The notes beneath the pieces were generated by a model. That model searched no databases, had not been told where the DNA came from, and worked only from the letters and a program-made list of their open reading frames with translations. This document shows positions 7,919 to 17,297 of a stretch of DNA of 64,000 bases, one piece after another. Both the position numbers and the translations under genes were made by a program. This DNA is from Nostoc foliaceum FACHB-393. GTDB lineage: Bacteria; Cyanobacteriota; Cyanobacteriia; Cyanobacteriales; Nostocaceae. The stretch covers positions 1-64,000 of the forward strand of contig NZ_JACJTD010000016.1 in assembly GCF_014698505.1 (NCBI RefSeq). Direction: 5' to 3'. How positions within the stretch are numbered: the first letter of the stretch is position 1; every line of letters begins with the position of its first letter.

Positions 7919-9064
7919 TCAACGATGAAGAGATAGCTGGACAATAATCTCATCTTCCTTGCCAGATGCAAAATTAGCAAAGCGCTTTGCCAAAGGTGGT
8001 ATAATCACCAAAGGATTGCTAAACCCAGAGAATAGATGAACGCTCTCAAATCCTGGGATAGTAGCAATTAAGGGCAGGTGATCGCTACTAAATGCCACCA
8101 AGCAATGATGCCAAATTCCTGGTAAATTCTCCAAAGGTGGCAAGATTTGACCAATACTTCTTCGCAACCATTTTTCACTTTCCTTTGAGTTTACCTTGGC
8201 ATAAGGATCTGTGAGAACGCGGCTAATTTGACCGATGCGAAAGCTACCATCTTGAAACTGAATCGCACCCGCATCTAAAATTGGCGGTGCTGGCTCATTA
8301 CCTAGTTCATCCCACAATTCATCAACTTGAGTAGATTCAGCTTCTAGTTGAAATCGTTGCAGATTAGCTGGCATAACTAAGGTGCGTAACTGCACATCCA
8401 CGGGTGGAGTTTCAATGATTTCCGCGTGAGTAAAATACAGCTTGACGGGAATACCAGCAGATTTTAGTAGTTGGCGGCTGAGTCCACCCGCACAAATGGC
8501 AATTTTAGCACTGTAGAAAGTTCCAATAGTTGTTTTTACAGCATCTTGCAGGACTTGTAAGACTTGGCTAATCTGCATTTCACCCCCAGCACGTTCAAAA
8601 GCTTGGATGTAAGCTTGTGCTGTTTTTTCTGGATTGATATGACCGTGTTTAACAGTTAAAGCACCAGATATCGCCTCTCGATTTAGCTGCGGTTCCAACT
8701 CACAAGCTTCTTGTACACTCAGCAAACGAGGTGGAATGGCAAAATGATTATATGATGCAGCAGTTGCTTCTGGGTCACTATAGGCAGAAATAGTAAGTAA
8801 TAAATCTAATTCCCGAAACTGGATATCAGCATCTAACTCTTGAGATAGGATATGGTAGCGTGCGATCGCTTCTTCGCACAATAGACGAGTTAGTGGTGTA
8901 GTCCCTGACCAATAAGCAAGTCCACCATAACTATAGCGAGTTGCATTCTGTGGTGTGCCGTATTGCTCCAACAAAAGTACAGAAAAACCTGTTTTTACTA
9001 ATTCGTATGCTAGTGCAGCACCCGCAACTCCACCGCCAACCACAATCCAGTCGTAGGTTTTCAT
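7919..9064 (-). CDS. FAD-dependent oxidoreductase of the DAO family
   Basis: A 381-residue flavoenzyme. The Rossmann motif VVGGGVAGAALAYEL binds the FAD ADP moiety at residues 8-22. The middle has HGHINPEKTAQAYIQAFERA followed by ICAGGLSRQLL, typical of D-amino-acid oxidase/glycine oxidase-like enzymes, and the C-terminus has HLFSGFSNPLVIIPPLAKRF. Members oxidise amines or amino acids and release ammonia or an imine. The substrate cannot be told. It lies about 200 bases upstream of urtA on the same strand, so a nitrogen-scavenging role is possible but inferred. Confidence 0.85.
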   Translation of the reverse strand: MKTYDWIVVGGGVAGAALAYELVKTGFSVLLLEQYGTPQNATRYSYGGLAYWSGTTPLTRLLCEEAIARYHILSQELDADIQFRELDLLLTISAYSDPEATAASYNHFAIPPRLLSVQEACELEPQLNREAISGALTVKHGHINPEKTAQAYIQAFERAGGEMQISQVLQVLQDAVKTTIGTFYSAKIAICAGGLSRQLLKSAGIPVKLYFTHAEIIETPPVDVQLRTLVMPANLQRFQLEAESTQVDELWDELGNEPAPPILDAGAIQFQDGSFRIGQISRVLTDPYAKVNSKESEKWLRRSIGQILPPLENLPGIWHHCLVAFSSDHLPLIATIPGFESVHLFSGFSNPLVIIPPLAKRFANFASGKEDEIIVQLSLHR

Positions 9065-9104
9065 ATTAAATGTCTTTCTTAGAGACCATTTATAAAGTAA
9101 ATCT

Positions 9105-9545
9105 TTAGATGACTAGACGACGTAGCATAATACGAGTCATAACGGCATATATGGCAGCTTCGCTCATTTCAGGGAGACGCTCATAATCCTTACTGAGACG
9201 GCGGTACTAGTTAAACCAAGCAAATGTTCTTTCTACTACCCAACGTTTAGGCAAAACCTTAAATTCTTGATCAGTACGCCGTATAACTTCAACATGAGCT
9301 TGAATCATCAGCCAAACTGAAAGCGCAAATTTATCACCGTCATAACCGGAATCAACCCAGATAACTTCAACTTTATCTAGTAATTCTGGATGCTCCTCTA
9401 ACAGTTCCATCAAAGCGTAAGCGGCAAGTACTCTTTCTGGGGCGTTTGCTTCACTAACAATTACTTTCAACAAAAGCCCCTGGCTATCAACCAAAGTCTG
9501 CCGCTTTCTCCCTTTTACCTTTTTGCCTCCATCAAAGCCGCACAC
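9105..9545 (-). pseudogene. IS5 transposase OrfB, truncated by an amber codon
   Basis: The open frame 9545-9207 contains the DDE-type core: LVDSQGLLLKVIVSEANAPE, the second Asp in VIWVDSGYDGDKF, and the catalytic Glu region WVVERTFAWFN. At 9207-9209 TAG replaces an expected Gln codon. Reading through it gives YRRLSKDYERLPEMSEAAIY and a normal C-terminus ending at 9105. The loss of about 30 residues, including the conserved basic part after the Glu, suggests an inactive enzyme unless the stop is suppressed. Confidence 0.85.
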
Positions 9546-9898
9546 ATCCCCCTTTTTTCCGTCGTTTTTACCGACTGGCTATCAGCAGCGATCGCGCTTG
9601 GTTGTGTTGATCTACCTAATTTTTCACGAACTTGGTCACGCAGTGTGTGGTTTAATTCTTCCCAGATGCCTCTGCGCTGCCATTTCCGATAGTAACTGTA
9701 TACCGTTGAGCTTGGCGGAAAGTCTCCTGGGAGCATATCCCATTGACACCCCGTTTTCAAGTGATAGTAGATTGCATTGCATACTGCTCGCATATCAGTT
9801 GTGCGGGGATGTCCGCCTAACTTAGCTGGTGGAATTAGAGGAGCAAGGATTTCCCACTCCATATCATTTAAGTCCGTCGGATAAGACTTTCGTGTCAT
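9515..9898 (-). CDS. IS5 transposase OrfA
   Basis: The N-terminal half of an IS5-family transposase (SYPTDLNDMEWEILAPLIPP, then RTTDMRAVCNAIYYHLKTG). It ends with the first catalytic Asp region AADSQSVKTTEKRG, just before it overlaps OrfB by 31 bases. A full enzyme would be made by programmed frameshifting in the overlap, as in other two-frame IS5 elements. ATG 9898 is preferred over the upstream TTG at 9904. Confidence 0.85.
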   Translation of the reverse strand: MTRKSYPTDLNDMEWEILAPLIPPAKLGGHPRTTDMRAVCNAIYYHLKTGCQWDMLPGDFPPSSTVYSYYRKWQRRGIWEELNHTLRDQVREKLGRSTQPSAIAADSQSVKTTEKRGMCAALMEAKR

Positions 9899-9990
9899 GA
9901 GCAAGTATGTAAATACACTACATAGAAGGTATCCTATCGTTGTAAGAACTCTTTTGTATTCCCCTTTAGATTTACTTTATAAATAGCCTC

Positions 9991-10019
9991 TTAATTACGA
10001 ATTACGAATTACGAATTAC
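9991..10019. repeat. AATTACG heptamer repeat overlapping the oxygenase stop codon
   Basis: Roughly four heptamer copies follow directly on the right flank of the IS5 element and run into the 3' end of the dioxygenase gene. The IS target duplication TTA may have been supplied by this AT-rich repeat. Confidence 0.8.
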
Positions 10020-10902
10020 CATAAGTTGCTTGTAAACGACTTAAAAGATATTCTCCCGCAAGGATAGGCGGATAAATAGGCGATTGTTCTTTCTGGCCAC
10101 TCTCAAGACAAGCTATTTCTGTATCATCATTAGGATGACAGAAAAAAGCGATAGAATAACGGGACTGGTTTACCCTGCGATCGCAGGGAATCATCACTCG
10201 ATGTTTGGTTGAGCAAAACATATCATTTGTCCACCGTTGCATTAAATCGCCAGTATTAACTACCACAGTATCAGGAATCGCAGGCGCGGCAATCCACTCT
10301 CCAGATGCTGTCTGTACTTCCAACCCACCAACGTCATCTTGGAAAAGTAAAGTAATACTGCCATAATCGGAATGCTCGCCAGCACGCACCTGTTTAGGTT
10401 TTGGTGGTGTCTGCAATGGGGGATAGTGGAGTAAGCGCAACGTATGATTTTGTTGATTGTGTCTTTTTATAAAAAAATCCTCTGGCAATTCCAACGCCAA
10501 AGCATAAGCTTGTAAGACTGTGTTAGCAAGTTCTGTGCAATTATCATAAAAGGCGAAAATAGAAGTATCTATTTCTATAGTCGCTTGTTTGTTTACATTA
10601 AACGCCTCTTTTAAGTCGCCTGGTTTGTTGGGGTCAAGACGTTCTCTCTCAAGACCAACGTATCCTATATTATTAAACTCATCACTCCAAGCTTGCTTCT
10701 GCTTAACTTCTAAGGGTAAATTGAAGAAATGTTTGCTGTAAGTGAATACTTGCCTGATTATGTCTTTTGATTTTCCTGAATTCTGCAAGTACATGAAGCC
10801 AATTTCATGGCAAGCTTGATAAATTTGTTTGATAATATTTTGCCGAGTTATTGTGTCGCCATTGGTAAACGCAGTTAAATCTATTATGGGAATTGTAACC
10901 AT
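10009..10902 (-). CDS. 2-oxoglutarate/Fe(II)-dependent dioxygenase, isopenicillin N synthase family
   Basis: A 297-residue non-haem iron oxygenase. The N-terminal DIOX_N domain (IPIIDLTAFTNGD, then ACHEIGFMYLQNSG) precedes the catalytic jelly roll. The iron ligands are His and Asp in EHSDYGSITLLFQDD and the distal His in STKHRVMIP; the 2-oxoglutarate-binding Arg is in QSRYSIAFFCHP. The last two codons and the stop (10009) lie in an AATTACG heptamer tract, so the repeat supplies the C-terminal end. The substrate is unknown. Plant gibberellin and bacterial amino-acid oxygenases share this fold. Confidence 0.88.
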   Translation of the reverse strand: MVTIPIIDLTAFTNGDTITRQNIIKQIYQACHEIGFMYLQNSGKSKDIIRQVFTYSKHFFNLPLEVKQKQAWSDEFNNIGYVGLERERLDPNKPGDLKEAFNVNKQATIEIDTSIFAFYDNCTELANTVLQAYALALELPEDFFIKRHNQQNHTLRLLHYPPLQTPPKPKQVRAGEHSDYGSITLLFQDDVGGLEVQTASGEWIAAPAIPDTVVVNTGDLMQRWTNDMFCSTKHRVMIPCDRRVNQSRYSIAFFCHPNDDTEIACLESGQKEQSPIYPPILAGEYLLSRLQATYGNS

Positions 10903-10988
10903 TTATTTATAATTAAAAAATTAAAAAATTTGTGTTTTTGTTTTGTTAACAGTAGTATACTCAATACCTATAGGTACGGAAATTTACA

Positions 10989-11573
10989 ATGACTCTTGCT
11001 CCTTGGCGAAGCGCGATCGCCCATGCACTCCATCGCAACCGCAGCCTTGTTTATGCCCGTTACCTCCAACTAGCAACGGTTCAGGCTAACGGTCGTCCCG
11101 CTAATCGTACCCTAGTCTTTCGCGGTTTTCTGGAAGATACAAACCAGCTAAAATTTATCACCGATAACCGTAGCGCTAAAACCGACCAGATACAGCAACA
11201 ACCTTGGGCAGAAGTTTGCTGGTACTTCCCCAATACACGCGAACAATTCCGAATCACTGGCTGTTTGACTCTGGTAAGTAATGATGATTCGCACCAAGAT
11301 TTACAGCTAGCCCGCATTTCTATTTGGCAAGAACTGAGTGATGCTGCACGTTTACAGTTTGCTTGGCCTCATCCTGGTAAACCTAGAGTCCTGGAATTAG
11401 AAGCCTTTGAGCCACCAGCACCCGACCCAGTGCAGCCAGCGTCTAATTTTTGCCTACTGCTACTCGACCCAGTGCAGGTAGACCACTTAGAATTACGCGG
11501 CGAACCACAAAATCGAAGATTTTATCGCCGCGATGAAAATCAAAAATGGTTTTGTGAAGAAATTAATCCTTAA
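10989..11573 (+). CDS. Pyridoxamine-phosphate-oxidase-like FMN-binding protein (Alr4036 type)
   Basis: A 194-residue split-barrel flavoprotein. LAPWRSAIAHALHRNRSLVY is followed by YLQLATVQANGRPANRTLVF, which resembles the FMN-contacting strands of PNPOx, and by EVCWYFPNTREQFRITGCL. The C-terminus has NFCLLLLDPVQVDHLELRGE. Cyanobacterial homologues are annotated as Alr4036-type FMN-binding proteins. Whether it oxidises pyridoxamine phosphate is unproven. It is divergent from the dioxygenase, with 86 bases between the starts. Confidence 0.85.
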   Translation: MTLAPWRSAIAHALHRNRSLVYARYLQLATVQANGRPANRTLVFRGFLEDTNQLKFITDNRSAKTDQIQQQPWAEVCWYFPNTREQFRITGCLTLVSNDDSHQDLQLARISIWQELSDAARLQFAWPHPGKPRVLELEAFEPPAPDPVQPASNFCLLLLDPVQVDHLELRGEPQNRRFYRRDENQKWFCEEINP

Positions 11574-11655
11574 TTTTGTCAGTTAGGAGTTATGAGTTGG
11601 AAGGTGCAAGGATAATTTTTATTCCTCACTCCTCACTCTTAACTCCTAACTTTAT

Positions 11656-12420
11656 TTAAATACCCGCACCATCTAGAAACTGCTGTATTGCCTTATCTTT
11701 AAGGCTACACACAGGAGCATTTTCTGATAAATCAGCTTGGTTAGAAGCTACACAACCTGCCAACACAAGAGTTTTTTCAGAAGAGTTGGTGCGCTGAAGA
11801 GTTTGTATTTGTTCTTCCAGTGCCTCAATCCGGTCTACTAAAGCACGAATTACTTCAGCTTCTGAATCTGGTAAGTTATTGTGTTCAAGAGGTGCAACCC
11901 GGACTCCAGAACGATATATAATCCGCCCAGGCACACCCACTACAGTACAGTCTGAAGGAACATCCCTCAGAACAACAGACCCAGCGCCAATACGGACATT
12001 ATTCCCAACTTGGATATTGCCCAGCACCTTCGCTCCAGCGCCGACTACGACATTTTCGCCCACAGTGGGATGGCGCTTGCCACATTCTTTACCAGTACCC
12101 CCAAGGGTGACACCTTGATAAATTAGGGCATAGTCTCCCACGATCGCAGTTTCACCAATTACTACACCCATCCCGTGGTCAATAAACACACTTTGCCCAA
12201 TGGCCGCACCAGGGTGGATTTCAATTCCAGTCAAAAACCGAGCCAAGTGAGAAATCAGGCGGGGGATAAAGGGAAGACCAACAGTATACAGCCAGTGAGC
12301 CAGCCTATGGAATAGCAGGGCTTGCAAACCAGGGTAACAAAATAAAACTTCCAACCAGTTACGGGCAGCTGGGTCACGTTCAAATATGATACGAAAGTCA
12401 GCACGCAGTGTAGATAGCAC
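11656..12420 (-). CDS. cysE: Serine O-acetyltransferase
   Basis: A 254-residue enzyme that makes O-acetylserine for cysteine synthesis. The N-terminal helical region ([20 protein letters not shown]) is followed by the left-handed beta-helix of hexapeptide repeats with [40 protein letters not shown] and [16 protein letters not shown]. The His in DHG and the acetyl-CoA site around GGTGK fit the family. A short coiled coil ([15 protein letters not shown]) precedes the C-terminus. Confidence 0.95.
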   Translation of the reverse strand: MLSTLRADFRIIFERDPAARNWLEVLFCYPGLQALLFHRLAHWLYTVGLPFIPRLISHLARFLTGIEIHPGAAIGQSVFIDHGMGVVIGETAIVGDYALIYQGVTLGGTGKECGKRHPTVGENVVVGAGAKVLGNIQVGNNVRIGAGSVVLRDVPSDCTVVGVPGRIIYRSGVRVAPLEHNNLPDSEAEVIRALVDRIEALEEQIQTLQRTNSSEKTLVLAGCVASNQADLSENAPVCSLKDKAIQQFLDGAGI

Positions 12421-12496
12421 GAGATAGCACCCTCGGAAAGCACAACAAGCTACTCTCCCATATTATCGTCTCAGGCGTTACACCTAATAATTGCAA

Positions 12497-12632
12497 ATGG
12501 GACATTGGGCATTGGGAAGAGGACTTAGGGACAAGGAGAAGGGAAAGACTTGTTGTAAGTTATTTCACTTATAAGTCACCTTATCCCCTTGTCTCTCCTA
12601 CCCCTCTGTTCCCTCATCTCCCCACTCCTTAC
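12497..12632. repeat. Repeat with G-rich and C-rich arms, next to the stop codon at 12634
   Basis: GGGACAAGGAGAAGGGAAAG is followed after about 40 bases by a C-rich stretch with CACCTTATCCCCTTGTCTCT and CTCATCTCCCCACTCC. The two arms can pair into a long hairpin. A closely similar copy lies at 32274-32379, also directly against the stop codon of a minus-strand gene, so it may act as a mobile terminator. Confidence 0.75.
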
Positions 12633-12633
12633 T

Positions 12634-13125
12634 TCATTTCTGCTCCACCGTCAGAGTATAATCACGCTTAACCCCAGGGTTAAATGTACCCACCCAAACC
12701 CGATAGGTACCATTTTTCCAGTTGCGATCGCTAATGCTAGCATCTTTACTTTTGCCAGTGTCATCACCGCAACGAATTGTTGTTTTATCTGGGCCTTGGA
12801 TGAGTAAAGTGGTGTCGGTGTTGTTGCTATCGATTTGTATTGTCAGCTGGGAAAAGTCCTTTTCCAAAACCATAATGTGATCTGGATTGGGATCGGCAAA
12901 GCCAATACAGGCTTTTTGATCGCGATCTCGGTTACTTATGGCAGACAATGAGTAAGAACCACCTGTAAACCCTTGCAGTGTTCCTTGTGCTGGATTAAAG
13001 TTTGTAGATAGATTAAGAGTACCAAAATTTGCTGTCTCTGCTATTACTGGCGTAGCTGTGATGGCGGTAAGTATAGCCAACAACCAGCCGCCGCGAAACT
13101 GAAGTCGGGGGCGACAGTATTTCAT
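12634..13125 (-). CDS. Secreted hypothetical protein
   Basis: A 163-residue protein with an N-terminal export signal (LRFRGGWLLAILTAITATPVIA by composition, cleavage after about residue 29). The mature part, starting near ETANFGTLNLSTNF, contains GSYSLSAISNRDRDQKACIG, two Cys-containing segments and a beta-rich C-terminus (YRVWVGTFNPGVKRDYTLTV). The pattern resembles small bacterial pre-peptidase-like beta domains that coat secreted proteins. No function is assigned. It is monocistronic, with about 200 bases to cysE. Confidence 0.78.
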   Translation of the reverse strand: MKYCRPRLQFRGGWLLAILTAITATPVIAETANFGTLNLSTNFNPAQGTLQGFTGGSYSLSAISNRDRDQKACIGFADPNPDHIMVLEKDFSQLTIQIDSNNTDTTLLIQGPDKTTIRCGDDTGKSKDASISDRNWKNGTYRVWVGTFNPGVKRDYTLTVEQK

Positions 13126-13463
13126 AGTAGCCCTCCAACAGGCTGTTAGATTAGTAATGATATATACATATTCTAATTAAAAAATTCCAGTGAAATTTCA
13201 GTTACTTGTGCCACATTAAAATGTGCCACAAGTAATGCCATGAAAAGCAGGCAGCTAATTGCTAGGTTGTTTCTTGATCTAGACAGCAGCTACAATTAGC
13301 GAACTTATAATTTAGATGTAATTACCTCTGTTGGTCGGAGGATTTTTTCCCTTAAAGAAAACCCTCGACGGACGACTTTAGATCAGCAGCCAATAGCTAT
13401 CCAAAGATTAAAAATACAAATAGCAAAGGTTACATAAAATCTATCTAAATATCATGGATCAAG

Positions 13464-13503
13464 AAAATGCAGAAGGTAAAATTATTTTACCTTCTGCATT
13501 TTT
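13464..13503. terminator. Strong bidirectional hairpin terminator
   Basis: AAAATGCAGAAGGTAAAAT pairs with ATTTTACCTTCTGCATTTTT, leaving almost no loop. An A-run before and T-run after let it work on both strands. It lies just beyond the stop of the DUF3352 gene on the minus strand. The rest of 13126-13463 has no gene; one weaker imperfect hairpin (13333-13377) is visible there. Confidence 0.8.
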
Positions 13504-13519
13504 AACTTATGTGAAAATA

Positions 13520-15181
13520 TCACGAATTATTGAGTTTGAAGAAAATACCACCTTTGAGCGATCGCGTGTCAGTTCCATAACTACTGACTGTGAGCGATCG
13601 CAGATTATCAAAAAACGGTTTCCCTAAAACTTCTACTAACTTGAGAACTGGTACTTGACGCTCTAACAAATTCTGACTCTTTGTCCAGTCAAGATATATA
13701 TAGCCTTGATTCGGTAGGGGAATCGCAGCAATACTATCTTGGAATTTGGCATTGTCAATTAGGGAATTATCCTTGGTTGTGAGAATTTCATTCATCGTCT
13801 CTAAGTCAGATGTGAAAACTTCGTAATTTCCTAAAGTTGTATGCAATCCTCGCACTTTTGTTTCAATACTGAACGATGGTCGCTCTTTGACATCTGCTTT
13901 TGTAGTAGCCGTAGTTAACTCTGTCCAAGCAGAGATTTTTTGCTTGTCTATATTCAATGGATTAATGCTGAGTCCGTTGGATGAAGCGATCGCATCTAAT
14001 CGAGCAACGCCTTGTTCTACACTCTCGGATTTTTCCACCACAAAAATCCAATGGGGGGTTGTTTGTTCTTTATCAGGTAACAATGCTATGGCATATTCTC
14101 CCTGTACCCAGCTAAAAATATCCTCTGGTAAGTTTATGCCCCAGCGTTTTTGAACATCCGCTAAAGGTTTTGCTAACCGAGAAACTACATCTTCCCCAGA
14201 ACCATATATAGTTGCTGTTGCTTGTCTCCAGAGTTTGGCTAAATCACTGTTACCCAAATTACTCAAATTTGAGCCGGAAATTGCCAAACCTGCGGATGCT
14301 GGAACATACTGCAATGCTCCTACAGGTTTAGACAGTGGTGAGGATGGGGGGACAATTTCTGATGAAGTTAAAAAGGTGGTTTCTGCTAGTAATCCTTTGG
14401 GGTTCAACGCCAGAGAAATTATTTCGCTGTCATAGGTTTGTTCTGGCAGTTCTAACCCTTGCCATTTTGCGACGATGGGAAGATTCAAGAAAGCTACAGC
14501 TAAACTCCCTTTGGACAGTTCTTTGGTAGCTTTTTGATATTCGAAGGAGCTAGTCAAATTTAGATCGGGTGCTTGGACATTATTGATAGCATCTCGTAGA
14601 ACTTTAGGATCGTTGGCAAACAATACAAAGCCTTCACCGACAACAGCACCTGCAAGCAAGTCTTGTTCTGGTTGAGAATTGTCAGAAATCAGCTTTACAC
14701 CTTTATATTGTTCAACAGCTAAGTTTGCCCCAGCTAAGGCCCGTTTGGAAAACAGCAACTCGACAAACTCGCGGCTTTTCTCCGGTTGCTGGGTTGCTAG
14801 TGCTAATAGATACCCTGGCTGCTGTCCGTTTTCTGGATCGCGATCAATATCTAAGGTGGTAATAGCTAATGTAATTTCGTTCCCTAACCAAGGTTGAATA
14901 TCTTGTTTGTAATCTATACCACTCTTGGCGAATAAACTGGTTTTGAGTTTAGATAGTTCTCCTTCACGCTCCAACGCCTGTAAACGGTCAGGATTCACCA
15001 GCAATGAAACCATTGCTGGGGAAAGTTTCGACACGAATATGGCTGCACTAGGCTGGGACGTAGAAGCAATGAGGTTAGCCGGACTTTTGGCAAAAAACCA
15101 GTAAAAACTTGCGATCGCAATTACTAGCAGTGCGATCGCACCAGCTACGATAAAACCAATAAATGAGCGTTGCCTATTCAC
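13520..15181 (-). CDS. DUF3352 domain protein, membrane anchored
   Basis: A 553-residue protein. Residues about 8-30 form an N-terminal membrane anchor (FIGFIVAGAIALLVIAIASF). The long soluble part begins AAIFVSKLSPAMVSLLVNPD and carries repeated beta/alpha units such as FVLFANDPKVLRDAINNVQA and YIYLDWTKSQNLLERQVPVL. This layout is that of the cyanobacterial DUF3352 family, of unknown function, probably periplasmic or lumenal. The gene has its own strong terminator and no operon partner. Confidence 0.85.
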   Translation of the reverse strand: MNRQRSFIGFIVAGAIALLVIAIASFYWFFAKSPANLIASTSQPSAAIFVSKLSPAMVSLLVNPDRLQALEREGELSKLKTSLFAKSGIDYKQDIQPWLGNEITLAITTLDIDRDPENGQQPGYLLALATQQPEKSREFVELLFSKRALAGANLAVEQYKGVKLISDNSQPEQDLLAGAVVGEGFVLFANDPKVLRDAINNVQAPDLNLTSSFEYQKATKELSKGSLAVAFLNLPIVAKWQGLELPEQTYDSEIISLALNPKGLLAETTFLTSSEIVPPSSPLSKPVGALQYVPASAGLAISGSNLSNLGNSDLAKLWRQATATIYGSGEDVVSRLAKPLADVQKRWGINLPEDIFSWVQGEYAIALLPDKEQTTPHWIFVVEKSESVEQGVARLDAIASSNGLSINPLNIDKQKISAWTELTTATTKADVKERPSFSIETKVRGLHTTLGNYEVFTSDLETMNEILTTKDNSLIDNAKFQDSIAAIPLPNQGYIYLDWTKSQNLLERQVPVLKLVEVLGKPFFDNLRSLTVSSYGTDTRSLKGGIFFKLNNS

Positions 15182-15338
15182 ATTAAACCTTTAAAAAAGA
15201 CGGTTTACAGCCATTTAAGCAGAAAGCCTACCAGGATTTATCAGCCTTCTTGAGAATGGATACTCATGCAAAGGCAGAGATTTTCTGCCACCATAAATAG
15301 GATTAGGACTGTTTATAGGGAATTCTTTTAGTTAACCC

Positions 15339-15671
15339 ATGAACCAGATTAGTGTACAAGAACTGGCACAACGTCTTTCTTCTGGTGATGCAAGTATTCA
15401 GTTAGTAGATGTACGCGAACCACAAGAATTGGAGATTGCTAGCATTGAGGGCTTTGTCAATCTACCCCTGAGCCAATTTGCCGATTGGGGAGATCAAGTC
15501 CCTAACCTCTTCAATCCCCAAGCTGAAACCCTTGTACTATGCCACCACGGCATCCGCTCTGCCCAGATGTGCCAGTGGTTAATTGCTCAAGGTTTTACAA
15601 ATGTGCAAAATATTTCAGGTGGTATTGATGCTTATTCTGTCTTAGTAGACCATTCAATTCCCCAGTATTAG
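15339..15671 (+). CDS. Rhodanese-like sulfurtransferase domain protein
   Basis: A single-domain 110-residue rhodanese. The motif LVDVREPQELEIASIEGFVN is the conserved N-terminal signature. The active-site loop is CHHGIRS with the catalytic Cys at residue 68, which would carry a persulfide. It is cytoplasmic and complete. It lies upstream of hrcA but is separated by about 450 bases, so it is probably independent. The physiological sulfur donor and acceptor are not apparent. Confidence 0.93.
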   Translation: MNQISVQELAQRLSSGDASIQLVDVREPQELEIASIEGFVNLPLSQFADWGDQVPNLFNPQAETLVLCHHGIRSAQMCQWLIAQGFTNVQNISGGIDAYSVLVDHSIPQY

Positions 15672-16116
15672 CTCGTGTTTAGGTGCATTACTCAGATGGA
15701 ACTTACTCTTCCATCTGGCTTTTGGTATGCTGAAAATAACACCACATTTTAGGCGCTTGCTAGGAAAGCTTGTAAGTTTATCTACTGGTTATATATCTTA
15801 CAGAACTTTTCGACCCGATCTTATGCTGCGATCACCGCAAAAGTACGTATCCTACAATACTTTTATCAGTGTAGAATTATGCAAAGATAAAGCAAAAAGG
15901 ATGTTGTCAATTCAAACCCTCAGTTATTGCTGCAAAAGCCTAGATTATATTGAAAGCGCACTTTTCAAGAGTTATGTACTTGAACCTTAAAATTAATTAT
16001 CACAATATAGTTGTATAATTTGTTATCTTAATAAACTATTAATATTCTTTGGTTTCGATCAATCCAGAAATTTTTCCAGAGTTTGATTAAAATTTGCCTC
16101 TAGCAAAACATACCCT

Positions 16117-17268
16117 ATGGAAGTCCAGTTAACAAATCGACAACAGCATATACTTTGGGCAACTGTACGTCACTACATTGCTACGGCAGAGCCTGTTGGT
16201 TCAAAGGCTTTGATCGAGGAGTACGATCTGGGTGTAAGCTCGGCGACAATTCGCAATGTGATGGGCGTTTTAGAAAAGTCTGGGTTACTTTACCAACCAC
16301 ACACCTCTGCCGGACGAATACCTTCTGACTCAGGTTACCGCATTTATGTTGACCAGTTAATTACCCCTTCTCTGCGTTCGCGCAGTGTGTCGCAGACAGA
16401 TGCTACGCGTAGCTTGCTTCCACAAAGTGGTACAGAATATTTAGGGCGAGAAGTAGAGTTGGCACTGCAAAACCGCCTCCAGTGGGAAGATTGGAGTTTA
16501 GAAACTCTATTGCAAGGAGCAGCACAAATTTTAGCAACCTTGAGTGGTTGCATTAGCTTGATTACTATGCCGCAAACTACTACAGCACTATTGCGACATC
16601 TGCAATTAGTGCAAATTGAAGCGGGGCGGATCATGTTAATTGTAGTGACCGATGGTTATGAGACACATTCCAAGTTGATGGATTTGTCGCCAACACCAGA
16701 GGAAACACAACGGGATTCAGAGGTAATCGATCGCGAGTTGCAGATTGTTTCTAACTTTTTGAATAGCCACTTGCGGGGGCGAAGTCTGTTGGAATTAGCC
16801 AACCTCAACTGGAGTGAACTAGATCAGGAGTTCCAACGCTACGGGGAATTCTTGAAAAATTCAGTTGCTGAATTGACTCGTCGGACTCATGCGCCGACTG
16901 CAACACAAATTATGGTTCGGGGTGTGTCAGAAGTTTTGCGCCAGCCAGAATTTTCCCAGTTGCAGCAAGTACAAACGATTATCCACCTGCTGGAAGAAGA
17001 ACAAGACCAACTATGGCGATTAATATTTGAGGAACCAGAGCAGGAGGATGTAGGTAAGTCAAGGGTAACAGTTCGCATTGGCGCAGAAAACCCACTAGAA
17101 CCAATACGTACCTGCACCTTGATTTCTTCCAACTATCGCCGAGGTTCGATACCAGTAGGAAGTGTAGGAGTTTTGGGGCCAACGCGTCTAGATTATGAAA
17201 GTGCGATCGCAGTCGTGGCATCTGCTGCTGATTATCTCTCAGAAGCTTTTAGTTATTTTAATCCTTAA
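16117..17268 (+). CDS. hrcA: Heat-inducible transcription repressor HrcA
   Basis: A 383-residue repressor of chaperone genes that binds CIRCE elements. The winged-helix N-terminus reads [20 protein letters not shown], then GSKALIEEY and the recognition region [18 protein letters not shown]. The signature [20 protein letters not shown] follows. Residues about 84-105 ([18 protein letters not shown]) are not family-like and are encoded by an interspersed DNA repeat inserted in frame. The C-terminus has the usual [19 protein letters not shown]. No CIRCE element was seen beside the gene. Confidence 0.95.
   Translation: MEVQLTNRQQHILWATVRHYIATAEPVGSKALIEEYDLGVSSATIRNVMGVLEKSGLLYQPHTSAGRIPSDSGYRIYVDQLITPSLRSRSVSQTDATRSLLPQSGTEYLGREVELALQNRLQWEDWSLETLLQGAAQILATLSGCISLITMPQTTTALLRHLQLVQIEAGRIMLIVVTDGYETHSKLMDLSPTPEETQRDSEVIDRELQIVSNFLNSHLRGRSLLELANLNWSELDQEFQRYGEFLKNSVAELTRRTHAPTATQIMVRGVSEVLRQPEFSQLQQVQTIIHLLEEEQDQLWRLIFEEPEQEDVGKSRVTVRIGAENPLEPIRTCTLISSNYRRGSIPVGSVGVLGPTRLDYESAIAVVASAADYLSEAFSYFNP
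16372..16427 (+). repeat. Interspersed repeat inserted in frame in hrcA
   Basis: The segment contains CTGCGTTCGCGCAGTGTGTC and the palindrome GATGCTACGCGTAGCTT, a motif also present near 59150 outside any gene. It keeps the frame open and adds about 18-20 residues between the HrcA DNA-binding domain and the effector domain. Confidence 0.75.
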
Positions 17269-17297
17269 ATAGCGATTAATTCTATCAGGTAATGTCT

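Larger units (their letters stand above)
9082..9990 (-). mobile_element. IS5-family insertion sequence (about 909 bp) with TTA target duplication
   Basis: Terminal inverted repeats lie at 9082-9104 and 9968-9990 (GAGRCYATTTATAAAGTAAATCT, two mismatches). TTA flanks both ends (9079-9081 and 9991-9993), a TNA-type duplication known for IS1031-like IS5 members. The transposase lies on the minus strand in two overlapping frames. It lies between the FAD oxidoreductase and the 2-oxoglutarate oxygenase gene and breaks no obvious reading frame. Confidence 0.9.

Noticed and set aside
15727..15990. 87-codon plus-strand frame between the rhodanese gene and hrcA
   Set aside because: No ribosome site, signal, motif or recognisable family; the composition looks like chance in AT-rich DNA.
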